A stretch of 64,000 nt of DNA from Methylobacter sp. Lineage in GTDB: Bacteria > Pseudomonadota > Gammaproteobacteria > Methylococcales > Methylomonadaceae. A program made the position numbers and the translations under genes. The DNA is taken from the NCBI GenBank assembly GCA_028716975.1, contig JAQUOU010000019.1:1-64000 (forward strand), in the 5' to 3' direction. Shown here piece by piece: positions 1 through 8,095 of the stretch. Below the pieces are notes generated by a model that worked only from the letters and a program-made list of their open reading frames with translations, made no database searches and was not told where the DNA came from. Numbering within the stretch: the stretch's first letter is position 1; every line of letters begins with the position of its first letter.

Positions 1-99
1 TGAAGGCGGTCGATGATTAGCCGCTGAGGCTCTTCAAGCCGGGCAGTATCAATTACCCCTCCTCACGGATGAACCTGCCTCCTCTCTGAATGGATTCTG

Positions 100-124
100 C
101 CCTCGCCTGACGAGGGTTTTTTTT
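100..124 (+). terminator. Rho-independent terminator
   Basis: A six-base-pair G+C-rich stem (CCCTCG/CGAGGG) with a five-base loop is followed by eight T residues on the + strand. It probably ends a + strand transcript entering from the left edge. Bases 1-99 hold no complete gene; a stop codon at about position 18 could be the end of that upstream gene. The rest, up to 375, shows nothing recognisable. Confidence 0.85.
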
Positions 125-375
125 GAGGTTTTCGCGCTGGGAAAGATTCATGATGAACAATACTGAGAGCTTAGGTTACGTATAAAACAGAAGCCTGCCG
201 GGTGGCCAACCGAGATCAAGAGACAAAATCAAAACACCTTCACAGAAGAAGTTTTATTCTGAAATAAGTTTGTTCTTTTACAGGAGGCGTGACCACAAAC
301 GCTTATTTAACTTGTAACGAACCCATTTATTTGGCAGTGGCCGGTAGAAGTTATGTCATATCCATTAAACAAACT

Positions 376-834
376 TTATGGCCGAGCTCTCGTGTTTGTG
401 AAAGAAGAAGCGGGTGTTACCGTGTCGGTAGACGGCTGACGGTAAGGATCAGGCTCTGATTCGGTTGCCTTTGTTGTTTGGCTTGTAGGACTCAATATCG
501 AACTTAATAACAATGGCCAAGCGGTGGAAACAGTCTGTGCCAGAGTTGCAAAGTTCAGCATTTGTTCCAGAGATGTAGGTGTGTTGGCGGCAGCCTTTGG
601 CTTGTCTGCTTTGGGCTGGACTTGTTGAGACCGGGTCAGCTCGCCAATAATAAAGCCGATCCCGGCCCCGAACAGCAAGGTAGAGGGCTGCCTTATCTCG
701 CCCCTCAGCTTATTAGCCAAGGCCGATGTATGTAAACGCAACACCTGCTCCCGCTCATCCAAACGCTGCTCGGTATAACGAATGTGCGCCGATAGAGACC
801 GGAACTCCGAGGGTTTTTGTAACTTACCGGCCAT
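376..834 (-). CDS. Hypothetical protein of the DUF883/holin-like operon
   Basis: A 152-residue protein. The first 50 residues are charged and helical (RYTEQRLDEREQVLRL), then comes a short glycine-rich hydrophobic stretch at about 53-66 and a second at about 95-113. The C-terminal third is Ser/Thr/Pro rich and probably disordered. Its start codon overlaps the stop of the upstream holin-like gene (TAATG), so the two are translationally coupled. By position it matches the third gene of E. coli yqjD-yqjE-yqjK, but the sequence is not clearly YqjK. It is likely an inner-membrane-associated accessory protein; the function is unknown. Confidence 0.75.
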   Translation of the reverse strand: MAGKLQKPSEFRSLSAHIRYTEQRLDEREQVLRLHTSALANKLRGEIRQPSTLLFGAGIGFIIGELTRSQQVQPKADKPKAAANTPTSLEQMLNFATLAQTVSTAWPLLLSSILSPTSQTTKATESEPDPYRQPSTDTVTPASSFTNTRARP

Positions 835-1277
835 TAATGTGTCTCCCTAAGCCGTGACGACAGTCCGCGCAAGCTGCGGCGTGTTGCAGGGAACTGTAAA
901 TACCGGCTTTGGTAGCGGATGAGCCCGTAAATGATTAACGCCGCTACCAAGTTGACAATTACCCCAAGCAATAGGGAGCCGCTGAGCGGCAGACCTTGTT
1001 CCACTAACCAAGCGATGCCTGCCGCCCAAAGCCCCAGCCAGACCCCCAGTGCTAAAATGGCAAGCAGCACGGCAGCTATGACTACGGTTATCAGGCTTTT
1101 GCCGGCGCGTTGGGTTTCCAGTGCAGCCAAATGCACCTGCTCCTGGGTCAATGCCGTCAATTCGCGCCACAAAGAACCGATTTCACTGAGCAGGTCAGAA
1201 GCACCTTCTGAATGCTCAAATCCGGATTCCGGCACGGTATCTTCTACGCTGACAGGATGGGCAATAGAGCGCTTCAT
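834..1277 (-). CDS. Phage holin family protein (YqjE-like)
   Basis: A 147-residue membrane protein. An acidic N-terminal region (to about residue 55) precedes two closely spaced hydrophobic segments at about 60-85 and 92-117, the layout of the YqjE / holin-X superfamily (PF07332). Despite the family name, these chromosomal proteins are not lysis holins. In E. coli YqjE is co-expressed with the membrane-anchored ribosome-associated YqjD in stationary phase. Here it lies 14 bp downstream of a DUF883 gene and overlaps the next gene by one base, so an operon of three is well supported. A stress or stationary-phase role is inferred. Confidence 0.85.
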   Translation of the reverse strand: MKRSIAHPVSVEDTVPESGFEHSEGASDLLSEIGSLWRELTALTQEQVHLAALETQRAGKSLITVVIAAVLLAILALGVWLGLWAAGIAWLVEQGLPLSGSLLLGVIVNLVAALIIYGLIRYQSRYLQFPATRRSLRGLSSRLRETH

Positions 1278-1291
1278 AACTAAACGCGACG

Positions 1292-1558
1292 TTAGCGCGA
1301 ACTGACGAGGCGGCTTAGCAGAAATCCCACCGCCACGGCGATGCCTAATGAAGTCACCGGTTTGTCATGCACATAGGTGCGGCAATTTTCGATAAATTGC
1401 TCTTCCAGATGTTTCACTTGTTCGCCTTTTTCACCCAAATTTTTAGCGGCCTGACGGGAGAGATCTGCGGCTTTTTCAACCGCTTCATGAGCGCCGGTTT
1501 TGACGCGTTCAACGGTGTCGCTGGCAGTTTGGGAAAGGGCTTCTGCGCTTCGATTCAT
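1292..1558 (-). CDS. DUF883 family protein (YqjD/ElaB-like)
   Basis: An 88-residue protein with a long amphipathic helix rich in Ala, Glu and Lys (residues 1-60) and one C-terminal transmembrane segment (about 68-84, GIAVAVGFLLSRLVSS). This is the DUF883 pattern of E. coli YqjD, ElaB and YgaM, tail-anchored inner-membrane proteins that bind ribosomes in stationary phase. The motif HDKPVTSLGIAVAVGFLLS is typical. The ribosome binding site TGAGGAAA lies just upstream of the ATG. It is the first gene of the three-gene minus-strand operon. Confidence 0.9.
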   Translation of the reverse strand: MNRSAEALSQTASDTVERVKTGAHEAVEKAADLSRQAAKNLGEKGEQVKHLEEQFIENCRTYVHDKPVTSLGIAVAVGFLLSRLVSSR

Positions 1559-1802
1559 GGTTGTTTCCTCATAATAATAGGGGTAGCAAAAAATTAGGCG
1601 CTGTTTATATTGGTGTAACAGGCCAATTTAAAAATTCATCATATTTTTCCTCTTAATTTCATCAATATTAAGGAAAAATTATTAATGATTCAAAAACAGA
1701 TTAATAGATAAAGCACTCTCATTCAGTACGTTAACGCACATATTGGGGCAATTTATTGAAACTGAGCATGAGTATCAAAGATTGGTTTATTCTTGAAGCA
1801 GA

Positions 1803-3116
1803 TTATGGGGCGTTTCTTTGGGCGTATAGATTCATTAACGGAGTTACCGATATTCCATGCAGAATGATTGATGCTGTTACCGTTGTAATGGTCAGGGAAG
1901 TAATTTGCGAGGCCAACGCCGGAGATAAGCCATGATTAATAGAATACATTAAGTAATAAATTGAGCCGATTCCGCGAATACCAAACCATGACATCAGGAT
2001 CTGTTGATTACGGGACACGGATTCACCGCGTAGTCCGATCCATACTGAAACGGGGCGTATAATCAGGAAAAATACTGCCAGGAACCATACAGCGCCGGCC
2101 GGGATGGCAATAAACGGTAACATGGCGCCTACTACCAGCACAATTGCTACTTCAGCAATGCGCTCCAGGCGCGCATTGAAACCTTGCATTTCATGCATCA
2201 TATAAATGCCTGCATATTCCGAATGGGTTGCCAAATCCTCCTGAACTTGTTTACTTGGTAAATCGGATATCTCAATGGGTGAGGGCGCTGAAGGATTGTT
2301 TTTCCTGGGTTGTTGCGTTATCCGCTGCAGGGAGAAGCCGGCCGCGAAAACTGCCAGAAAACCATAGGTATAACTAAGTACCGCTACTCCATAGGTGAAG
2401 GCGATAAGACCCAGGGTCAGGAATTCGTCGAGCCCCACCGATTCTTTATGTTGGCTGCGCATGTAAATTACCAGCTTCCCGATCAAAGACCCCGTTACGC
2501 TTCCTATCAGCAGGCCGCCTGCGGTTGCCCAAAGTACATCAAGCAATAACCACCGCCATCCTCCCGTTCCCAAATCGTGTAAACCCAGTATGCCCAGGCC
2601 CAGCATCACAAATGGAAAAGCGGAACTGTCATTCAAGCCGCCTTCGCCGGTCAGGCTTATGCGCAGCCGGTCATGATCCGTGGCTTCTTCAACTTGGACG
2701 TCAGAGGCCAGAACCGGGTCTGTGGGCGCCAGGATGGCTCCGAGCAGTATCGCCGCGCCTAAAGGAAGATTGAAGCCTAATATCCCGATTACCGCTATTA
2801 ACGCTACTGTCAATGCCATCGAAATAACGGCTAACCGAACCGGCAAGCGCCAAGCCTTGTGCGATAGAGGAATACCAAGTTTCAGGCCAACCGCGAACAG
2901 GGAGATGAGCACTGCAGCTTCCGCCATCCTTTCCAGAAGTACTGAGTAGGTGAGCGGGTTGGGCTCCATGAGTCCTAGCCCCGCCGGGCCCAGGCCATAA
3001 CCGGCTGCCAGGTAAACCATAGCAGTACTTAATGGAAGTCTTTTGAGTAAAGTACCCGACAATGCTGCGATAATAAGCAATGCGCCGATAATAAGAGCCC
3101 AAATCGCGAATGACAT
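1803..3116 (-). CDS. Cation:proton antiporter, CPA1 family
   Basis: A 437-residue inner-membrane protein with about 12 hydrophobic segments. CPA1 (Na+/H+ exchanger, PF00999) hallmarks are visible: PTDPVLASDV at 131-140, which holds the ion-binding acidic residue, and GEGGLNDSSAFP at 157-168 with the ND pair typical of electroneutral CPA1 exchangers. A hydrophilic loop at about 270-320 separates the N- and C-terminal membrane halves. It would exchange Na+ or K+ for H+ and help with pH and salt balance. A good Shine-Dalgarno (GGAAA) precedes the ATG. It stands alone; the ion specificity cannot be read from the sequence. Confidence 0.9.
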   Translation of the reverse strand: MSFAIWALIIGALLIIAALSGTLLKRLPLSTAMVYLAAGYGLGPAGLGLMEPNPLTYSVLLERMAEAAVLISLFAVGLKLGIPLSHKAWRLPVRLAVISMALTVALIAVIGILGFNLPLGAAILLGAILAPTDPVLASDVQVEEATDHDRLRISLTGEGGLNDSSAFPFVMLGLGILGLHDLGTGGWRWLLLDVLWATAGGLLIGSVTGSLIGKLVIYMRSQHKESVGLDEFLTLGLIAFTYGVAVLSYTYGFLAVFAAGFSLQRITQQPRKNNPSAPSPIEISDLPSKQVQEDLATHSEYAGIYMMHEMQGFNARLERIAEVAIVLVVGAMLPFIAIPAGAVWFLAVFFLIIRPVSVWIGLRGESVSRNQQILMSWFGIRGIGSIYYLMYSINHGLSPALASQITSLTITTVTASIILHGISVTPLMNLYAQRNAP

Positions 3117-3283
3117 AGTGTTTCCTGATTACGTATAAGCTTCAGCCAAAATAGAAATAGGGGTGAACATTGATATTCTAAACGTAGTTCCAGCCAGGCA
3201 TGGATGCGAGCCCAGCCATTTTATCAGGCGGTTGAGTATATCTCTTATAAATTGGATTGCTCACTGTCTTCCTGCGGTTCAGG

Positions 3284-3433
3284 CTTCGCTCTATGCGGCA
3301 CCCATCAAAATTCGCTTCTGGCGAATTAATCCTGCACCAATTCATCCGGAACCGATTGGCATTGACCCCAAAGGCGTCAGGCAAGGGAACCTGACGGAAC
3401 TATATATCGGTATGACAGTTACTTGAAGTAACT
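3284..3433. repeat. R3a: decayed dispersed repeat and hairpin
   Basis: This stretch lies in the 373-bp gap between katE and the antiporter. It carries phrases shared with the better preserved copies at 32552-32844 and 35252-35416: the word GATTGGCATTGACCCC and blocks in which short words are repeated in inverted form around rare sites. It ends with a near-palindrome, CAGTTACTT followed by GAAGTAACTG, at 3415-3433. It looks like an old eroded copy of repeat family R3. I see no gene in 3117-3489. Confidence 0.5.
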
Positions 3434-3489
3434 GCCAGTTTAACTGAAAGTCGTACGTAATCAGGTAGTATTTTAAAGTCCAGCCTTAT

Positions 3490-5649
3490 TTAATCATCTC
3501 GCTGGAGCGCGGCTCGAATTGAATTTGGCGAACCCTGCAATGTAGCAAGCACAGGCCGATCCCAGTGCCGATGCGAGGCAATTGCCGTGATAAAATCTTC
3601 AGCAACACTAGATAGCGCCCCGGTCTCGTCGGCTATAATAACGCCTGGCGGTATAGACGTTTTCTCCGTGTTGATACCCAGCTTCAGTAGAAATTCCTGG
3701 CCTTCTGCCGTGGTTGCAATCGCCTTGCCGTGTTTGTAAGCGTCAGAGACAAATTGCAGCGCGTCATCAGAAGCCATCAGCAGATCTACACTATGCTTGC
3801 TGCCGGGAATAAACACGGCATCGAATACGGCTGAAGGCATGCTGACCAGTGTGTGGTCAACGGCAATAGTCTTGCTTCCATCTGATAAAGTACCGAGGTT
3901 TGAGCCAATTACTTTCGTTTTTGCCCCGGCATTTTCCAATGCAGACTTCATGTTTAAAACTGCTTCTGCATCCACGGATTCAGCCGCTAGAATTGCGATT
4001 TTACGCGTCTTGATTTCATTCTTGACAATATGCGCCATGGACAGCGCAGGTGAGGCTTCCATGCTGCCTTTTTTCTTGGCTACCGCCGGCTCCATGGGGG
4101 CAATGGTTTTTATTCCCAGGCCTGCCGCCACCTGGGCAGCGAGTTGCTCATCTACTTCGTTTAGCATAGATACGAGGCGTTCGCGAATCAGGGGTTCTTC
4201 AACTTTTCCCAATTCAAACTGCAAAGCCGAAACGATATGTTTTTTTTCAGGTTCTGATTGGCTGTTCCAGAACAGCGTGGCTTGTGAATAATGATCTCCA
4301 AATGATTCGCTTCGTATACGGATTTTAGAGTCATTGATTTTTTCAGGATAGCTCGCAAAACCGCCGCGTTCCGGAGGAACTTCCTTGGGGAAACCATCAG
4401 CCAGGGTATTCGGTTCATAAGCCACACGGCCCCGGACGATGGTTTGCCTGCCGAAGCCGTCGCGTTGATTATTATGGAATGGGCAGATGGGCCTATTAAT
4501 GGGCAACTCATGAAAGTTGGGGCCGCCCAGCCGGATCAATTGCGTATCCAGATAAGAGAATAGCCGTCCTTGCAATAACGGGTCATTGCTAAAATCAATG
4601 CCCGGCACCAGATGGCCCGGATGGAACGCCACCTGTTCAGTTTCCGCGAAAAAATTATCCGGGTTGCGATTTAGGGTAAGCTTGCCTATGCGTTTGACGG
4701 GAACCAACTCTTCCGGAATCAGTTTGGTGGCATCGAGGATATCAAAATCAAACTTGAATTCATCGGCTTCATCTATAATCTGTACGCCTAATTCCCATTC
4801 CGGATAATCGCCTGCTTCAATTGCTTCCCATAAATCGCGGCGATGAAAATCGGCATCTTTTCCGGCCAGTTGCTGGGCTTCTTCCCAGACCAGTGAATGA
4901 ACGCCAAGCAACGGCTTCCAGTGAAACTTTACAAAGCTGGCTTTGCCGTCGGCATTAATAAGGCGGAACGTATTCACCCCAAACCCTTCCATCATTCTAT
5001 GAGAGCGCGGAATTGCCCGGTCGGACATGATCCACATGATCATATGCATGGCTTCCGGGGTTTTTGATATAAAATCCCAAAAAGTGTCGTGAGCTGTAGC
5101 GGCCTGGGGGATTTCATTATTCGGCTCCGGTTTTGCGGCATGAATCAAGTCAGGAAACTTGATGGCGTCCTGAATAAAAAATACCGGAATATTATTGCCG
5201 ACCAAATCATAATTACCTTCTTCCGTGTAAAATTTGACGGCAAATCCCCTGACATCCCGCGCAGTATCCGCCGAGCCGCGCGAACCTGCGACTGTAGAAA
5301 AGCGCACGAACACGGGCGTTTTGATAGCGGGATCTTGCAAAAATTTAGCCTTCGTATATTGAGCCATTGGTTCATAGACCTGGAAGTATCCATGCGCTGC
5401 TTCGCCACGCGCATGCACAACCCGTTCGGGGATGCGTTCGTGGTCGAAGTGGGTTATTTTTTCCCGGAGAATAAAGTCTTCCAGCAGAGTCGGGCCACGC
5501 GTTCCGCCTTTCAGGGAGTTTTGGTTATCGGCTATGCGTACTCCTTGATTGGTAGTAAGAGATTCACCTATCTGTGAGCGGAAAGGTTCCAGGCTTTCGA
5601 TCTTGTTAAGCGCACCTTTAAGGCTGTTGTTGCCATTTTTAGTATTCAT
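3490..5649 (-). CDS. katE: Large-subunit catalase HPII
   Basis: A 719-residue heme catalase that disproportionates H2O2 in the cytoplasm. The N-terminal extension (1-50) is followed by the catalase core: the distal active-site His is H79 in RVVHARGEAAHGYF, the active-site Asn lies in DLVGNNIPVFFIQDA, and the heme-ligand Tyr lies in LFSYLDTQLIRLGG. Residues from about 560 to 710 form the extra DJ-1/PfpI-like domain typical of large-subunit (clade 2) catalases such as E. coli HPII (753 aa), which are often induced in stationary phase. Length and domain order are complete. It is monocistronic. Confidence 0.97.
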   Translation of the reverse strand: MNTKNGNNSLKGALNKIESLEPFRSQIGESLTTNQGVRIADNQNSLKGGTRGPTLLEDFILREKITHFDHERIPERVVHARGEAAHGYFQVYEPMAQYTKAKFLQDPAIKTPVFVRFSTVAGSRGSADTARDVRGFAVKFYTEEGNYDLVGNNIPVFFIQDAIKFPDLIHAAKPEPNNEIPQAATAHDTFWDFISKTPEAMHMIMWIMSDRAIPRSHRMMEGFGVNTFRLINADGKASFVKFHWKPLLGVHSLVWEEAQQLAGKDADFHRRDLWEAIEAGDYPEWELGVQIIDEADEFKFDFDILDATKLIPEELVPVKRIGKLTLNRNPDNFFAETEQVAFHPGHLVPGIDFSNDPLLQGRLFSYLDTQLIRLGGPNFHELPINRPICPFHNNQRDGFGRQTIVRGRVAYEPNTLADGFPKEVPPERGGFASYPEKINDSKIRIRSESFGDHYSQATLFWNSQSEPEKKHIVSALQFELGKVEEPLIRERLVSMLNEVDEQLAAQVAAGLGIKTIAPMEPAVAKKKGSMEASPALSMAHIVKNEIKTRKIAILAAESVDAEAVLNMKSALENAGAKTKVIGSNLGTLSDGSKTIAVDHTLVSMPSAVFDAVFIPGSKHSVDLLMASDDALQFVSDAYKHGKAIATTAEGQEFLLKLGINTEKTSIPPGVIIADETGALSSVAEDFITAIASHRHWDRPVLATLQGSPNSIRAALQRDD

Positions 5650-5838
5650 GGTTATTCTCTCATCAAAATGCTTATTAAAAGCGGTTCATAATTAACATCC
5701 ACTTCCTCATCAATCGTTTAATGTATATCGCGACTGTGAGAAGATGATCGGCTTTGCTCTTGTCAGGGCATTGCCTAAAAGGTACCTGAATCTTTACAAT
5801 TCTGGGCGCAATCCAATCTCGTACTAATTAAGCTGGCT

Positions 5839-6819
5839 TTACGGAATTTCTGCTTCCCGTTTGGTTTCCATTTCCAAATTTTGATATTCATGTTGCTCCA
5901 GCTTGCCATCTTTGCCAGCGTCGACTTTGTCAAATGTTTGCAGCATGTAAGGGAAATTCTCTAATTCCTCCTTAGTGACGAAGTGATCGCCATTTTTATC
6001 TGCCTGGGTAAAGGTGGGCAATTTCCCTTTATCTTCAGCAGGTTTTTTAACAGATTCAATTTCTTTAGCGATTTGGGCGTTTTGCTCGCCTGAAGTTGGT
6101 TTTGCAGGTGTAGCAGATGATGTTTTTGATTCTTGTCCAACCTTTTCAACGGAGCTGGAATTGCCTGCGGAAGTGGTATTTTGAGTGCCTGAAGCTTGCT
6201 TTTCAGCCCCGGCACACTTTTCCCGCGAAGATTCTTTAGGAGTTAAATTAGAAGCGGCTGAGCCGGTATTACCCGCATTAGTATTTGGATTTTTGGCCTG
6301 TTCATCCGGAGTTATATTCTTAGCCCCCTCATCTTTTTTACCTGAAGATTCTTTTACTGCCTGACCGGCATTTTCCATAGTTCCGCTTTTGCCTGAATTA
6401 GCGGCCGGTTGTTCCTGGCTTGATTTTTTAACTTCTTCATCCTTTTTACCGGAAGATTCTTGGGTTGTCTGATTAGCTTTTCCTGTAGAGCCGCTTGGGC
6501 CGGAAGTAGTAGTCTGATCTCCTTGTTTTGTTTTTTTAGCCCCGGTTTCCTTTACTGTGGAAGATTCTTTCGTGCCTTGGCTGGAGCTTCCGGCTTTATT
6601 CTCTACACCTTCAGGTTTGATATACCGGTAATTCCTATGGACATCTTCAGAGCCGGTATTTTGCGCGTTTACAGATTTGGCAAAGCCAAGACCGATACTT
6701 ATAGCAATAGCCAACCACACAGGCAGGGTTGAAATTTTAAAAAATTGATGATTTGTTGCATCTAATCGTTTCATATTTATAGCGATAGATACCTCATGTG
6801 TGTCTTTTTTAGTTTTCAT
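5839..6819 (-). CDS. Secreted repeat-rich EF-hand protein
   Basis: A 326-residue protein with an N-terminal signal-like hydrophobic segment (about 31-52, ending SVNAQN), preceded by an unusually long 30-residue polar N-region. Residues 60-260 are a low-complexity Ser/Thr/Lys/Gln/Gly tract with four degenerate repeats starting ESS at 85, 121, 157 and 196 (spacing 36, 36, 39); the clearest is ESSGKKDE. The C-terminus holds two EF-hand loops, D274-E285 (DKNGDHFVTKEE) and D300-E311 (DAGKDGKLEQHE), so Ca2+ binding is likely. The ribosome binding site AAAGGAAA supports the start. It is probably periplasmic or extracellular; its partner and function are unknown. Confidence 0.85.
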   Translation of the reverse strand: MKTKKDTHEVSIAINMKRLDATNHQFFKISTLPVWLAIAISIGLGFAKSVNAQNTGSEDVHRNYRYIKPEGVENKAGSSSQGTKESSTVKETGAKKTKQGDQTTTSGPSGSTGKANQTTQESSGKKDEEVKKSSQEQPAANSGKSGTMENAGQAVKESSGKKDEGAKNITPDEQAKNPNTNAGNTGSAASNLTPKESSREKCAGAEKQASGTQNTTSAGNSSSVEKVGQESKTSSATPAKPTSGEQNAQIAKEIESVKKPAEDKGKLPTFTQADKNGDHFVTKEELENFPYMLQTFDKVDAGKDGKLEQHEYQNLEMETKREAEIP

Positions 6820-7580
6820 AATGATTTCCTTTGTTGATAGGGTTAAGTAGGATCAGTTTTCTCTTGAAAATAGAACCAAGAGCAATACCTAGTTATTGCC
6901 TATTTTGGGATGAGTGTTAATACTCGCCCAAAGCTTTTGGATACCTAACGATGAAACAACAAACATAATCTATGTGGATAGTCCGCATCTTCGGCTTGAT
7001 GCTGCTATCGTTTTTGCTTCATCACTTCAATCGTCGATAAGTCTGAAAATGATTCTATCGTCATGTTCAGTTGAATTCCGCTCAAGCACGAATCCAAAAA
7101 CAGATGAATTCAAGCTAAATTAATATTAAATAATAGGGGGTATTTTAGTCGGTGCGTTGTCACACATACCGTGGGAGTAGTGTTTTTAGAGAAACATAGA
7201 GAAATGCAAAATATTTCTCTTGGGATAAACGGCAGGAAAGGAAATATGTTTTATACCGGTCTGATTTCAAGATGCCGGAGTTTAAGTAATCAGATAGCTT
7301 GCTGGATTTATGTGTAGCTACGAAAGGAGGCTGCTGATATTTTACGTAATTCTTTCAGGAGATAATTATTCTGAATTAGTCTAAATACTCCTACTAGACG
7401 CGTTAGAAGCTAAAAATAAAGGACAGGAAGGATGAAATGTTCAGTCCACAACCTATTAGAAAGTGTTATGAGCCGCTGATGAGCAACAGGGGAGAAAGTA
7501 AATTTATGGGACGGAAGAGGGGGCTTTTATTTAGGCGGCGGTTAGCTAAAAAGCACACCCATTAATTGCAAAGAAGATAA
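6820..7580. other. Long intergenic region, no gene seen
   Basis: A 761-bp A+T-rich gap. No ORF has convincing composition and a ribosome binding site. One perfect short hairpin (AGAGAAAT/ATTTCTCT, 7198-7220) is present without a T run. It probably contains the promoter of the EF-hand gene at its left end. Nothing else can be supported. Confidence 0.5.
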
Positions 7581-7889
7581 TTAGATTTTCAATCGGTCTA
7601 CGATGCGTCCATGTTGCAGATGTTCTTCGATAATTTCATCTATGTCGGCTTTACCGGCATAGGTGTACCATACTCCTTCCGGATAAACCGCCAGTACCGG
7701 CCCTTGATTGCACCGATCCATGCAGCCTGCGGTATTAATGCGGCATTTACCCCGGCCACTCAGTTTCAATTTTTTAACTTGATCCTTGGCGTAATCGCGC
7801 AGCTCCTGGGCATCATGATTTGCACAACAAGCTGATCCGTCTTGACGCAGGTTGGTGCAGAAGAACAGGTGATATTTATAATAACTCAT
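7581..7889 (-). CDS. Thioredoxin-like [2Fe-2S] ferredoxin
   Basis: A 102-residue protein of the thioredoxin-fold [2Fe-2S] ferredoxin family (Shethna/Fd2-like and NuoE-like). The first ligand region is FFCTNLRQDGSACCANHD and the second is INTAGCMDRCNQGP; the first Cys plus C..C in the second region give the four cluster ligands. The ending after GPVLAVYPEGVWYTYAG is the usual family pattern. It is a soluble electron carrier of unknown partner, and none of its neighbours is an obvious redox partner. I see no strong Shine-Dalgarno before the ATG. Confidence 0.9.
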   Translation of the reverse strand: MSYYKYHLFFCTNLRQDGSACCANHDAQELRDYAKDQVKKLKLSGRGKCRINTAGCMDRCNQGPVLAVYPEGVWYTYAGKADIDEIIEEHLQHGRIVDRLKI

Positions 7890-8095
7890 GATATTTACAT
7901 TAAAAATGATACTTATGGATATTATACTGCATCACTTCATAAAAATTTCAATTGCTCTTTAAGCAGAAGCCGGATGCCGGTGAGCTATTCGTTGATCAAG
8001 ATTTTTCCTTAGAGCAAAAATTTTCCGATCAATTGCATGGAAACGCCCTGGTTGAACAGGAATCCCTGAATTTCGCAGCATAAGAAAAATTTTTT

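Noticed and set aside
376-1558. Possible prophage fragment because of a holin-family protein
   Set aside because: The DUF883 / YqjE-like / small membrane protein order matches a chromosomal stress operon, and no phage gene is near.
7960-8082. A stop-free + strand stretch of about 45 codons after the truncated sensor, and a weak EAL-like reading on the minus strand
   Set aside because: There is no start codon or ribosome binding site on the + strand, and the EAL resemblance is too short to trust.
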